Shown here: positions 51,699 through 60,278 of the stretch, in pieces
Layout of the letters: the number at the start of each line of letters is the position of its first letter
Position numbering within the stretch: position 1 is the first letter of the stretch
From: an uncultured Pelagibacteraceae bacterium
GTDB taxonomy: Bacteria; Pseudomonadota; Alphaproteobacteria; Pelagibacterales; Pelagibacteraceae
Direction of reading: 5' to 3'
Length of the DNA stretch: 64,000 nucleotides
Assembly: GCA_902619925.1 (NCBI GenBank)
Contig: CACNFY010000002.1
Coordinates: 124,001 to 188,000 of the forward strand
Made by a program: the position numbers and the translations under genes
Notes under the pieces: model-generated
What the model saw: the letters and a program-made list of their open reading frames with translations, nothing else
What the model was told of the DNA's origin: nothing
The model's database searches: none

Positions 51699-51765
51699 TT
51701 GCATTGAGAATAATAATCAATTACAAGATCATTATTTAAGTGTCATTTAATAAAAGGAGAGAAAA

Positions 51766-52794
51766 ATGAGATTGTTAAGTTTAATAGCAATATTATTCTC
51801 ATTATCTTTTGTTCCGGCTATTGCTGATGGTCATGGTATTGTTAATGTTTACAGCGCAAGACACTATGACAGTGATATTCAATTATATGAAAAATTCACA
51901 GCAAAAACTGGTGTAAAAGTTTATGTAGTTTCAGGAAAATCTGGAGCTTTAGAAAAAAGAATAATTGAAGAAGGTGGAGGAACCGCAGATCTATACATCA
52001 CTGCTGATGCTGGTAGGTGTGGAGCTTTTAAAGCTAAAGGAATGTTACAAGCAGGGTTGTCCTCTGATGTAATAAAATCAGCCGTTCCAAAAAACTTTAG
52101 AACATCAAGCTGGGTAGGAATAGCTAAAAGAGCGAGAATAGTTTATTTTGCGCCAGAAAGGGTAACTGGAGCTGAATTAGCTGGTTTGACTTATGAAAGT
52201 TTAGCTGATCCGAAATGGAAAGGTAGATTAGTAATTAGAAAATCTAATAACATTTATAACCAATCGTTAGTCGCCTCATTGATTAAAAACAATGGAAAAA
52301 AAGCGACAGAAGCTTGGGCTGAAGGAGTTGTGTCTAACATGGCAAGAACTCCAAAAGGTAATGATAGAGCACAAATTATGGCTGTTGCTGCCGGTGAAGC
52401 AGATATTGCTGTAGCAAATACTTATTACTTAGCTTTAATGTTATCTGGAAAAAAAGGAGCAGAGCAACAAGAGGCTGCTAAAAAAGTTAAACCGTTCTTC
52501 CCTAATCAGGATGGCAGAGGAACACATATGAATATCAGTTGTGCAGGTTTAGTAAAAGGTGCTCCAAATAAATCTAACGCAATTGCTTTGGTAGAATTTT
52601 TACTTAGCAAGGAAGCACAAGAGCATATAGTTAATAATACTTTTGAATATCCAATGATTGCAGGTGTTTCGCCTCATGAATTGGTTGTGAATATGGGATT
52701 AGATTTTAAACAAGATCTAAAAACAAAAGTAGTTAATTATGGAAAAAATCAAGCAGCAGCTGTTGCAGCCATGACAGGAGCTGGTTGGAAGTAA
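51766..52794 (+). CDS. Iron(III) ABC transporter substrate-binding protein (FbpA/SfuA type)
   Basis: A 342-aa periplasmic protein with a signal peptide (MRLLSLIAILFSLSFVPAIADG). VNVYSARHYDSDIQLYEKF, VYVVSGKSGALEKRIIEEG, ADLYITADAGRCGAFKAKGML, KGNDRAQIMAVAAGEADIAVANTYYLALM are the FbpA/FutA core; the tyrosines in ANTYYLAL are the usual iron ligands. A strong Shine-Dalgarno (AAGGAGAG) sits about 5 nt before the ATG, and a Fur box lies upstream. Iron-limitation-induced binding proteins of this type are reported for Pelagibacter. Permease and ATPase genes follow at 53049 and 54664. Confidence 0.95.
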   Translation: MRLLSLIAILFSLSFVPAIADGHGIVNVYSARHYDSDIQLYEKFTAKTGVKVYVVSGKSGALEKRIIEEGGGTADLYITADAGRCGAFKAKGMLQAGLSSDVIKSAVPKNFRTSSWVGIAKRARIVYFAPERVTGAELAGLTYESLADPKWKGRLVIRKSNNIYNQSLVASLIKNNGKKATEAWAEGVVSNMARTPKGNDRAQIMAVAAGEADIAVANTYYLALMLSGKKGAEQQEAAKKVKPFFPNQDGRGTHMNISCAGLVKGAPNKSNAIALVEFLLSKEAQEHIVNNTFEYPMIAGVSPHELVVNMGLDFKQDLKTKVVNYGKNQAAAVAAMTGAGWK

Positions 52795-52795
52795 T

Positions 52796-52969
52796 ATGTC
52801 AAATATTGATAAAGAATTTATTCAGGAAATTGATTTAAATAAATCTTCTAAGGCATGTCCTGCATGTGCTTTGGAGTGTGAAAAAATCAATAGAAGGATA
52901 AATGGGAGAGAATTATCTAAAATAGAAACTAAGGAATATCCGCAAATCCTTAAGGTTTTTAATAAATAG
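52796..52969 (+). CDS. Small Cys-rich protein (57 aa) in the iron-transport operon
   Basis: ATG at 52796, one base after the iron-binding protein's stop, and TAG at 52967-52969. The 57-aa product has a CPACALEC segment (CxxCxxxC, residues 21-28) flanked by charged helices. It is followed by a hairpin and then the iron permease gene. The position and the cysteine cluster suggest iron-related sensing, metal handling or a small Fe-S or zinc site; none is proven. No family recognised. Confidence 0.65.
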   Translation: MSNIDKEFIQEIDLNKSSKACPACALECEKINRRINGRELSKIETKEYPQILKVFNK

Positions 52970-52983
52970 ATCACTCCTTTTAC

Positions 52984-53019
52984 TGTGTCCACTGCAAAGT
53001 CTCCTTTGTTGTGGACACA
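52984..53019 (+). terminator. Intercistronic hairpin between iron-binding-protein and permease genes
   Basis: Outer arms 52984-52992 and 53011-53019 (9 bp) and inner arms 52995-52999 and 53004-53008 (5 bp), separated by a symmetric 2-nt internal loop, tip loop of 4 nt. A short T-run (53026-53029) follows. It would act as a partial terminator or RNA-stability element, letting more binding protein than permease be made. Function is inference. Confidence 0.65.
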
Positions 53020-53048
53020 CCTAGGTTTTCGTGATTAAAAATTAACAA

Positions 53049-54671
53049 ATGAAAACTTTTAACGTCTGGTACATAACTAGTTTTATAATTTCCTTGATTG
53101 TTATAATTCCAGTACTAACTGTATTTTCAAGTTATTTTGATAATACAAGTGATTACTTTAAGCTGTTAAAAAATACCTTTTTATTTGAGTATATTTCCAA
53201 TTCTATAATTTTATTGATAGGAGTTTTATTTTTAACTCTAATAATTGGAGTTAGTAGTGCTTATATTGTTTCATTTTATTCATTTCCTTTTTCAAACTTT
53301 TTTAAATGGTCATTAATTCTTGGATTTGCAGTGCCACCATATATATATGCTTATTCTTTAACAGCTTTTTTTGAAAATTATGGAACTGCTTATACGATTT
53401 TAAAATTTTTTTTAGGTGAAGGAAATTATAATACGCATATACCTAAATTTGATGGAATGTTAGGAGCTATATTGTCTATTTCATTTTCGATATATGCTTA
53501 TGTATATATTTTAACTCGTGCATCGTTTTATTTTCAGTCAAATAATCTTCTAGAACTGGGAAAAAATTTAGGTTTTAGTAAAATTAAGACACTATTTAAG
53601 ATAATTTTACCATCAGCAAGACCTGCGATTGTAGCGGGGTTGTCGTTAGTTGCAATGGAAACTTTGTCAGATTTTGGAGCAGTCGATTTTTTTAGTATAA
53701 ATACTTTAACAACTGCAATTTATAATTCTTGGCTATCTTTTGATGATTTAGCTTTTTCTAATCAATTATCTTTTTATTTATTAATATTTATTTTTACTCT
53801 TTTTATTATTGAAAATTTTTCTAGACGTAATGCCAAATACCATTCGCCAATGCAAGGCGGTTTTAAGTTGAAAGAAAAAATAAAATTAAGAGGCCTGAGT
53901 TCATTTTCAGCTTTTTTTATTTGTTTTATTATCTTTTTTTTTAGTTTTGTTTTTCCTGTATGCCAGATGTTATATTGGACAATTTTATATCCAAAAAATT
54001 TTTTTGATCTAGATATTCAAAATCTATTTATTAATACAATAATTTTGGTTTCTATATCTTCATTAGTTTTGATTATTTTTTCCTTTATATCAAATTACGG
54101 AAATCGAATAAGTAAAAGTAAATTTTTAAGTATTTTAACTACTATTTCTATATCTGGATATGCTTTACCAGGCGTGATACTTGCAGTTGCTTATATAACT
54201 TTTATTGCTTGGTTCGATAATACAATTATTAATTACTTAGAAATTAAATCTATAAAAAAATTATTTATAGGATCTATTTTAGGATTGATATTAGCTTATT
54301 TTGTAAGGTTTTACTCTTTATCATGTAATGGTATCAAGTCTAGTTATGAAAAGTTGAATAGATCAATAGATGAAAGCGCTTATCTTGCAGGTTATTCTAA
54401 ATTAAGAACTTTTATTCATATACATGTACCATATTTAAAAAGTTCTATTTTTTTTGTATTTATCCTTATCTCTTTAGAGATAATAAGAGAATTGCCAATA
54501 ACTTTAATTTTAAGACCTTTTAATTTTGAAACTTTCGCAACCACTGCATATATTTATGCTTCCCAAGATCTCTTAGAGGCTGCTGCTGTACCGTCTTTAT
54601 TCTTGGTCATTATCGCTAGTTTATTTATTTTATTTATTTCTAGATATATTTTAAAAGAGAAGTATGAATAA
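53049..54671 (+). CDS. Iron(III) ABC transporter permease (FbpB/SfuB type)
   Basis: A 540-aa inner-membrane protein with about 12 helices in two permease domains. EAA loops are visible in LLELGKNLGFSKIKTLFKII (first half, about residue 175) and ESAYLAGYSKLRTFIHIHVP (second half, about 445). LPSARPAIVAGLSLVAMETLSDFGAVDFF and RELPITLILRPFNFETFATTAYIYASQDLLEAAAVPS are typical FbpB segments. It overlaps the ATPase gene by 8 bp. Confidence 0.95.
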   Translation: MKTFNVWYITSFIISLIVIIPVLTVFSSYFDNTSDYFKLLKNTFLFEYISNSIILLIGVLFLTLIIGVSSAYIVSFYSFPFSNFFKWSLILGFAVPPYIYAYSLTAFFENYGTAYTILKFFLGEGNYNTHIPKFDGMLGAILSISFSIYAYVYILTRASFYFQSNNLLELGKNLGFSKIKTLFKIILPSARPAIVAGLSLVAMETLSDFGAVDFFSINTLTTAIYNSWLSFDDLAFSNQLSFYLLIFIFTLFIIENFSRRNAKYHSPMQGGFKLKEKIKLRGLSSFSAFFICFIIFFFSFVFPVCQMLYWTILYPKNFFDLDIQNLFINTIILVSISSLVLIIFSFISNYGNRISKSKFLSILTTISISGYALPGVILAVAYITFIAWFDNTIINYLEIKSIKKLFIGSILGLILAYFVRFYSLSCNGIKSSYEKLNRSIDESAYLAGYSKLRTFIHIHVPYLKSSIFFVFILISLEIIRELPITLILRPFNFETFATTAYIYASQDLLEAAAVPSLFLVIIASLFILFISRYILKEKYE

Positions 54672-55725
54672 AAATTATTTAGAAATCAATAATGTTGATT
54701 TTCAAGTTGGAGGAAAGGTAAAAGTAAAAAATTTATCTTTAAAAATTCAGAATAAAGGCCAAATTATATGTCTTTTGGGACCATCGGGTATAGGAAAAAC
54801 AACTATCCTCAGATCAATTGCTGGATTAGAAAAAATTGATAAAGGTTCAATAAAATTAAAAAATACAATTTTATCCTCAAAATCTGAACATGTTGAACCA
54901 GAGAATAGAAATATTTCTCTTTCATTTCAAGAAAATGCACTATTTCCGCACTATACAGTAGAAAAAAATATTTATTTTGGAACTGATAGAAATAAATTAA
55001 ACGGAAAAAAAAAAATTGAACCAAAAAAAATAATTAAAATTCTTAACATAGAAAAAATACTAGATAAGTACCCACATCAAATTAGTGCTGGAGAGGCACA
55101 AAGAGTTTCTTTGACAAGAGCTCTAGTCTCAAATCCTGATTTGTTATTATTAGACGAACCATTATCAAATATTGATGAAAATTTTAAAGAGGAAATACAA
55201 GTTAAGTTAAAACAGATTTTAAAACAGTTTAAGATTACTACAATTGTTGTAACACATGACTCTTATGAAGCATTTTATTTAGGAGATAAATGTGGAATTA
55301 TTTTAGATCAAAAATTAAAACAATTTGACGATCCATACAATGTGTATCACTATCCTAATTCAATTAAAGTAGTAAATTTTCTTAATAGAGGAGTGCTTCT
55401 TCCAGCAAAAGTAACTGGACAGTATACACTTGAAAACGAAGACCTTGGTTTAATTAAAGGAAATTTTGTAAATGAACATGCAGTAGGTTCGATAGTAAAA
55501 TTGCTTTTACAGCCAGAGGACTTGGAGCATGATGATAAAAGCAATTTACAATTAGATGTTATAGATAAAAAATTTAAAGGAACAAATTTTATTTATACTT
55601 TAAAAACAAAAAGCGGTAAGTATGTATCTGTATTCGTGCATTCTCACCATGTGCATCAACATCAAATTAATGATAAGTTTGGAATTAAAAAACCAATACA
55701 TATTAAACATTTGGTTTGCTTTTAA
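54664..55725 (+). CDS. Iron(III) ABC transporter ATP-binding protein (FbpC/SfuC type)
   Basis: A 353-aa ATPase: Walker A GPSGIGKTT, FQENALFPHYTVEKNI (Q-loop), ISAGEAQRVSLTRALV (signature, LSGGQ variant), Walker B LLLLDEPLSNID and THDSYEAFYLGD. A C-terminal OB-like regulatory region (LLQPEDLEHDDKSN) fits FbpC/PotA. The signature motif ISAGEAQR is a known variant for iron ATPases. Last gene of the operon; the TPP riboswitch follows after about 20 bp. Confidence 0.95.
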   Translation: MNKNYLEINNVDFQVGGKVKVKNLSLKIQNKGQIICLLGPSGIGKTTILRSIAGLEKIDKGSIKLKNTILSSKSEHVEPENRNISLSFQENALFPHYTVEKNIYFGTDRNKLNGKKKIEPKKIIKILNIEKILDKYPHQISAGEAQRVSLTRALVSNPDLLLLDEPLSNIDENFKEEIQVKLKQILKQFKITTIVVTHDSYEAFYLGDKCGIILDQKLKQFDDPYNVYHYPNSIKVVNFLNRGVLLPAKVTGQYTLENEDLGLIKGNFVNEHAVGSIVKLLLQPEDLEHDDKSNLQLDVIDKKFKGTNFIYTLKTKSGKYVSVFVHSHHVHQHQINDKFGIKKPIHIKHLVCF

Positions 55726-55747
55726 AAAAAATAATTGTATATTTTGA

Positions 55748-55808
55748 AAGGGGTGTCGAAAGACTGAGAGTAAACCCATAGAACCTGTCCGGTAATTCAG
55801 AAAGGGAA
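55748..55808 (+). promoter_or_regulatory. TPP riboswitch (THI element)
   Basis: Conserved aptamer blocks appear in order: GGGGTG (55750-55755), CTGAGA (55764-55769), ACCC (55774-55777), GAACCTG (55781-55787), the CCGG-TAAT region (55789-55796) and the final AGGGA (55803-55807). The thiV start codon begins at 55810, only 2 nt past the AGGGA, and no expression platform is visible. TPP binding would then directly occlude the ribosome site, so translational control is predicted. The element assignment is firm; the mechanism is inference. Confidence 0.93.
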
Positions 55809-55809
55809 A

Positions 55810-57237
55810 ATGAAAAATTTAAATTATTTAAATCAGGAAATTTCAATTTTAATTATTCTGTCTTTATCTTTTTTATTTATTTGTATAGGGATTTTTTATT
55901 CAAGAAAATTTAGAGGGATTAATAATTATTTAATAGCTAATAGATCTGTTGGAACATTCTCTTTAACCACAAGTTTTATAGCCTCTGCACTTGGTACATG
56001 GATATTATTTGGCCCAGCATCTGCTGCCACTTGGGGCGGAATTGGAGCAGTGATAGGATATTCTTTAGGAACTGCATTTCCTCTATTTATATTAATTTTT
56101 TTAGGATCTAAATTTAGAAAATTTTATCCTAACTGTATAACACTGATAGAAGTTATACGACTTAAATATGGTAGAAACCTTTATAAACTTATACTTATAC
56201 TTTCTATTTTTTACATGACAATTTTTTTGATCGCCGAAGTTACAGCAGTTGCTATGCTTATTAACTATATCTCTGGTACAAGTCTGTGGATTACATCACT
56301 AATAATCATAAGTTCGTCTTTAATATATACAATTTATGGAGGTTTAAGGGCTTCAATATTTACAGATAATTTTCAATTTATTTTGTTTTTAATTTTATTA
56401 ATTCTCTCTTTTTCTTATCTAATTACTTTTAATAAATATGAGTTTAATTTAAATTTTATTTCTGAAAATAAACCATTATTACTTAGCGCAAAGTATCTAC
56501 CTAATTTTACTGCAGGATTAACTTTTTTCATAGCAGTTGCTGCAACAAATCTTTTTCACCAGGGAAATTGGCAGAGAGTTTATTCAGCAAAAAATGACCA
56601 AACACTTAAAAGAAGTTTATTTTTTTCATTTTTAATCATCATACCAATTGTTTTTTTTATGGGTTTTTGTGGATTAGTTGCAGTGTCAGCAAATAAAAGT
56701 GTTGTACCCGATCTAGCTTTTTTTGATCTACTGTTAAAGGATCAATATATTTCTATCTCGTTTATAGTCATAGTTTTAGGGATTTCTTTAACTATTAGTA
56801 GTATAGATACGTTAATAAATGCCATAATAAGTTTAGTAATTGTTGATGGAAAAAAAATGTTAAAAGTTTCTAATACTTTGAAAATTTCCAATGTCGTAAT
56901 TATTATTTTGTGTTTAATTACTTTTTATGTTGCGTCCAAAGGATATAGCATATTATACTTGTTCTTAATCGCTGATCTTTTATGTTGTGCGGCAGTACTT
57001 AGTGTTTTTTATGGATTTTATAACAAGACATTTTTAGAATTAAATGCTTATGTTTCAATTATAATAGGGTTAGTTTTAGGTATATTATTATTTCCAAGTC
57101 CTGATTTTTCTAAATCTCTTTTAGTTGGTATTTTATTCCCCAAAGACTTCTTTCCTGAGATTTTGTCTCAATCATTATTATTTTTTTCATTTTTAGCCGC
57201 TACTTTGACACCTATTCTGACTTGGAAATTAAAGTAA
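55810..57237 (+). CDS. thiV: Sodium/solute symporter under TPP control, putative thiamin-precursor (HMP) importer
   Basis: A 475-aa SSS-family protein with about 13 helices: YSRKFRGINNYLIANRSVG, SLTTSFIASALGTWILFGPA, IYTIYGGLRASIFTDNFQF and FHQGNWQRVYSAKNDQTLKR are SSS hallmarks. It starts directly at a TPP riboswitch. In SAR11 a riboswitch-linked SSS transporter (ThiV) is proposed to import the thiamin pyrimidine HMP, which these cells need but cannot make. That role is known from published work and fits here; the ligand is not readable from the sequence. Confidence 0.9.
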   Translation: MKNLNYLNQEISILIILSLSFLFICIGIFYSRKFRGINNYLIANRSVGTFSLTTSFIASALGTWILFGPASAATWGGIGAVIGYSLGTAFPLFILIFLGSKFRKFYPNCITLIEVIRLKYGRNLYKLILILSIFYMTIFLIAEVTAVAMLINYISGTSLWITSLIIISSSLIYTIYGGLRASIFTDNFQFILFLILLILSFSYLITFNKYEFNLNFISENKPLLLSAKYLPNFTAGLTFFIAVAATNLFHQGNWQRVYSAKNDQTLKRSLFFSFLIIIPIVFFMGFCGLVAVSANKSVVPDLAFFDLLLKDQYISISFIVIVLGISLTISSIDTLINAIISLVIVDGKKMLKVSNTLKISNVVIIILCLITFYVASKGYSILYLFLIADLLCCAAVLSVFYGFYNKTFLELNAYVSIIIGLVLGILLFPSPDFSKSLLVGILFPKDFFPEILSQSLLFFSFLAATLTPILTWKLK

Positions 57238-57255
57238 AATGCTTAATATAATAAT

Positions 57256-58365
57256 ATGTTTAGTTTTTTAATACCTTTTCTAGTTTTAATTTTGGTAGTA
57301 GTGTTTGTACATGAGTATGGTCATTATTATTTTGCTAAAAAGTACGGTGTAGGTGTTACAGATTTTTCAATTGGATTTGGTAAAGAATTGTATGGTTGGA
57401 AAGATAGATCTGGAACAAGATGGAAAATTTGTCTTCTTCCTTTAGGAGGATATGTAAAATTCTTTGGAGACAGAAATGTGTTTTCTCAAGCTGATCACGA
57501 TGAAATTTTAAAAAAATATAGTGAAACAGAACAAAGAAAATTATTTACATTAAAACCCTTATATCAAAGATCTTTAATTGTTTTCGGTGGTCCACTTGCG
57601 AACTTTGTACTAGCTGTAATAATTTTTGCGTCTATTTATATGGTAGTTGGAAAAGATTTTACTCCTGCTGTAATTAATGAAGTACAAAAAGACAGCCCAG
57701 CCGAGATTGCAGGAGTTAAAAATAATGATATTATTCTAGAGATTGATGGCAAAAGTGTTAAGAGTATTCTAGATGTTTCAAAATTAATCAGCTTATCAAC
57801 TTCAGAAACTATTACTCTAAAAGTTCAAAGATCAGGGGTAGAAAAAATATTAAATGTTAAACCAAAAACTGTTGATGCTGATGACGGACTCGGAAATAAA
57901 GTTAAAAAAAGAATTGTTGGTATAAAACTTTCGCCATTTAACGATGAAGTAAATCATATTAAATTAGGACCAATTAAAGCTTTTTACTATGCAATAAATG
58001 AAGTTTACTTCGTGACAACATCTACTCTAAAATACATGGGCTCAATAATTACGGGATCAGGAGACAGTTCGCAATTAGGAGGTCCAATTAGAATTGCTAA
58101 AATCACGGGTCAAGTTGCTGAATTTGGTATTGTGCCATTTCTAAGTATAATGGCGTATATATCTATAAGCCTTGGTCTTATCAATTTATTCCCAATTCCA
58201 TTACTGGATGGAGGACATTTAATGTTTTATGCCTTTGAGAAAATTTTGGGACGACCCTTAAGTCAAAAAACACAGGAGGGGTTTTTCCGAATCGGTATGT
58301 TTTTACTTCTTTTTTTGATGTTTTTTGCGACTTTCAATGACCTAAAAGACTTAGGTCTATTTTAA
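57256..58365 (+). CDS. rseP: Site-2 protease RseP
   Basis: A 369-aa intramembrane zinc metalloprotease. The HEYGH motif (HExxH, residues 19-23) sits in the first helix, a PDZ domain (about residues 130-205: VQKDSPAEIAGVKNNDIILEIDG) follows, and the LDGGH segment supplies the third zinc ligand near residue 310. It has one PDZ domain rather than the two of E. coli RseP, usual in alphaproteobacteria. It cleaves membrane-anchored anti-sigma factors and signal-peptide remnants. Monocistronic or read through from thiV. Confidence 0.94.
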   Translation: MFSFLIPFLVLILVVVFVHEYGHYYFAKKYGVGVTDFSIGFGKELYGWKDRSGTRWKICLLPLGGYVKFFGDRNVFSQADHDEILKKYSETEQRKLFTLKPLYQRSLIVFGGPLANFVLAVIIFASIYMVVGKDFTPAVINEVQKDSPAEIAGVKNNDIILEIDGKSVKSILDVSKLISLSTSETITLKVQRSGVEKILNVKPKTVDADDGLGNKVKKRIVGIKLSPFNDEVNHIKLGPIKAFYYAINEVYFVTTSTLKYMGSIITGSGDSSQLGGPIRIAKITGQVAEFGIVPFLSIMAYISISLGLINLFPIPLLDGGHLMFYAFEKILGRPLSQKTQEGFFRIGMFLLLFLMFFATFNDLKDLGLF

Positions 58366-58516
58366 AGCTTTTTCAATATTTCAAATAAGTCAATTAAATT
58401 GCGGTTTTTTTAGTTACTATATATTGTGTATTAATTAAATGATAATACTAAAAAAAAGCTTGAAATATCAAGGATTTTGTTAACTATGTTAATTAACCTT
58501 ATAAACCGGAGCTAAA

Positions 58517-58792
58517 ATGAACAAAAAACAATTAGTGGCTAAATTGGCTGGTTCTTTAAATCAAAGCAAAGCTGATGCGGAGCGTACTTTTGACACTATT
58601 ACCAACACTATTCTGGATGCCTTAAAAAATGACGATTCAGTAAAAATTGCTGGTTTTGGCACATATAAAGTAGCTAAAAGAAAAGCTAGAATTGGAAGGA
58701 ATCCAAGAACTGGAGAGCAAATCCAAATCGCAGCTTCTCAAAAAGTAAAGTTTTTACCTGCAAAAGCACTTAAAGAAATATTCAATAAATAA
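58517..58792 (+). CDS. HU-family DNA-binding protein
   Basis: A 91-aa histone-like protein: MNKKQLVAKLAGSLNQSKADAERTFDTI (helical dimerisation half) and IAGFGTYKVAKRKARIGRNPRTGEQI (beta-arm with RNPxTG and the conserved DNA-bending Pro). Full length. It is preceded by a 150-bp spacer that probably holds its promoter, with a GGAG Shine-Dalgarno, and followed by a strong terminator, so it is a single-gene unit. Confidence 0.96.
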   Translation: MNKKQLVAKLAGSLNQSKADAERTFDTITNTILDALKNDDSVKIAGFGTYKVAKRKARIGRNPRTGEQIQIAASQKVKFLPAKALKEIFNK

Positions 58793-58798
58793 CCATAT

Positions 58799-58834
58799 AA
58801 CAACCCCAATTATCAAAAATTAATTGGGGTTGTT
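58799..58834 (+). terminator. Intrinsic terminator after the HU gene
   Basis: Arms 58799-58812 and 58821-58834 (14 bp, perfect) with an 8-nt loop, starting 6 bp after the HU stop. The stem ends in AA...TT pairs and only a weak T-rich tail follows. It separates HU from amtB. Confidence 0.8.
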
Positions 58835-58929
58835 ACTATATGCATATATTGCATAGCTATTTTTCATTAAAAACGATTCCACTTAAATTTTTTTAAAATT
58901 ATAAGCACTTCTTTAACTTAGGAGGTTAA

Positions 58930-60225
58930 ATGAAGAAAATTTTAAACAAATTTATTACACCTGTAATCAGTTTCGTATTTTTAATGAGTATGAGCAGTGC
59001 AGGTATGGCAGAGTCAACAGTTTCTGCTGAAGTAGGTTTTATATTTAATACATTCCTTTTTCTAATGTGTGGTTTCCTAGTCATGTTTATGGCTTGCGGA
59101 TTTGCAATGTTAGAGTCAGGGATGGTTACATCTCGAAGTGTTGCAGTAATTTGTGCAAAAAATATTGGATTATTTTCAATAGCCGGTGTTATGTTTTGGA
59201 TGGTTGGATACAATCTTGCATACGGAATACCCGAAGGTGGTTATATTGGAAAATTTATGCCTTGGTCTGATGGAAGTAAATTAGACACAGGATATGCAGA
59301 TGGGTCCGATTGGTACTTCCAAATGGTATTTTGTGCTACAACAGTTTCAATTGTTTCAGGAACATTGGCTGAGAGAATTAAACTTTGGCCGTTCTTCTTG
59401 TTCGCTGCAATATTATCAGGAATTATTTATCCAATTGTCATGGGATGGCAGTGGGGTGGTGGCTGGTTAGCAAAAGCTGGTTTCTCAGATTTTGCTGGAT
59501 CGACACTTGTACACTCAACAGGAGGAGCTGCGGCATTAGCAGGGGCAATCCTTCTTGGACCAAGACTTGGAAGATTTACAAAATCTGGTGCAGGACCGGT
59601 TAAGCCTTTTGCTGCCTCGTCAATTCCACTAGTTACAGTGGGTGTATTTATTCTTTGGTTAGGTTGGTTTGGATTTAATGGTGGATCACAACTAGCAATG
59701 GGATCATTCGATGATGCTGTTGCAGTATCAAAAATTTTCATTAATACAAATTTAGCTGCGTGTGGTGGTGTTTTAGCTGCTGCTGCGGTTACAAGACTAT
59801 CAGGTAAAACCGATGTTATTCAAATGTTGAATGGAGCTATAGGTGGTTTAGTTGCAATTACCGCTGAACCTTTAATGCCTTCTCCAATAGCAGCAATCTT
59901 AATTGGTGGTGTTGGTGGTGTTATAGTTGTTTATGGAACTAAACTTTTATTTAGCCTGAAAATTGATGATGTTGTAGGAGCTATTCCTGCTCACTTGTTT
60001 GCAGGAATTTGGGGAACTTTAGCAGTTCCAATAACAAACTCTGGCACTAATTTCGGTGCACAGCTTTTAGGTGTTGTTTCAATTAATGCATTTGTTTTTG
60101 TGGTTGCACTAATCGTTTGGTCAATAATGAAAGCAACAATGGGTATTAGGTTGAGTAAAGAAGCTGAAATGAAAGGTACTGACGTATCAGAAACCGGAGT
60201 TATAGCTTACGCAATAAGAGACTAA
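58930..60225 (+). CDS. amtB: Ammonium transporter
   Basis: A 431-aa AmtB/Mep/Rh channel. A signal-like N-terminus (FISFVFLMSMSSAGMAE-type, cleavage near residue 27) precedes eleven helices. Hallmarks are MFMACGFAMLESGMV, FFLFAAILSGIIYPIVMGWQWGGGW, FAGSTLVHSTGGAAALAGA (first pore His region), LGWFGFNGGSQL and HLFAGIWGTLAVPI (second pore His). A very strong Shine-Dalgarno (TAGGAGG) precedes the ATG, suggesting high expression. No glnK is adjacent, which differs from the usual glnK-amtB pair. A terminator follows. Confidence 0.96.
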   Translation: MKKILNKFITPVISFVFLMSMSSAGMAESTVSAEVGFIFNTFLFLMCGFLVMFMACGFAMLESGMVTSRSVAVICAKNIGLFSIAGVMFWMVGYNLAYGIPEGGYIGKFMPWSDGSKLDTGYADGSDWYFQMVFCATTVSIVSGTLAERIKLWPFFLFAAILSGIIYPIVMGWQWGGGWLAKAGFSDFAGSTLVHSTGGAAALAGAILLGPRLGRFTKSGAGPVKPFAASSIPLVTVGVFILWLGWFGFNGGSQLAMGSFDDAVAVSKIFINTNLAACGGVLAAAAVTRLSGKTDVIQMLNGAIGGLVAITAEPLMPSPIAAILIGGVGGVIVVYGTKLLFSLKIDDVVGAIPAHLFAGIWGTLAVPITNSGTNFGAQLLGVVSINAFVFVVALIVWSIMKATMGIRLSKEAEMKGTDVSETGVIAYAIRD

Positions 60226-60245
60226 TAAATATTTTTCTCTCCCTC

Positions 60246-60278
60246 AAAGGCCCCCTTTATAGGGGGCCTTTTTTTTTA
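60246..60278 (+). terminator. Intrinsic terminator after amtB
   Basis: Stem arms 60246-60256 and 60261-60271 (GC-rich, 11 bp), 4-nt loop, then a T-tract to 60278. It lies 20 bp past the amtB stop and overlaps the stop region of the convergent glycosyltransferase-like gene, so it can also serve that direction because an A-run precedes the stem. Confidence 0.92.

Noticed and set aside
58440..58516. Short palindromes CTTGA-AATA-TCAAG and GTTAATTAAC upstream of the HU gene
   Set aside because: Arms are short and AT-rich, and no matching operator is known; only a promoter region can be assumed.
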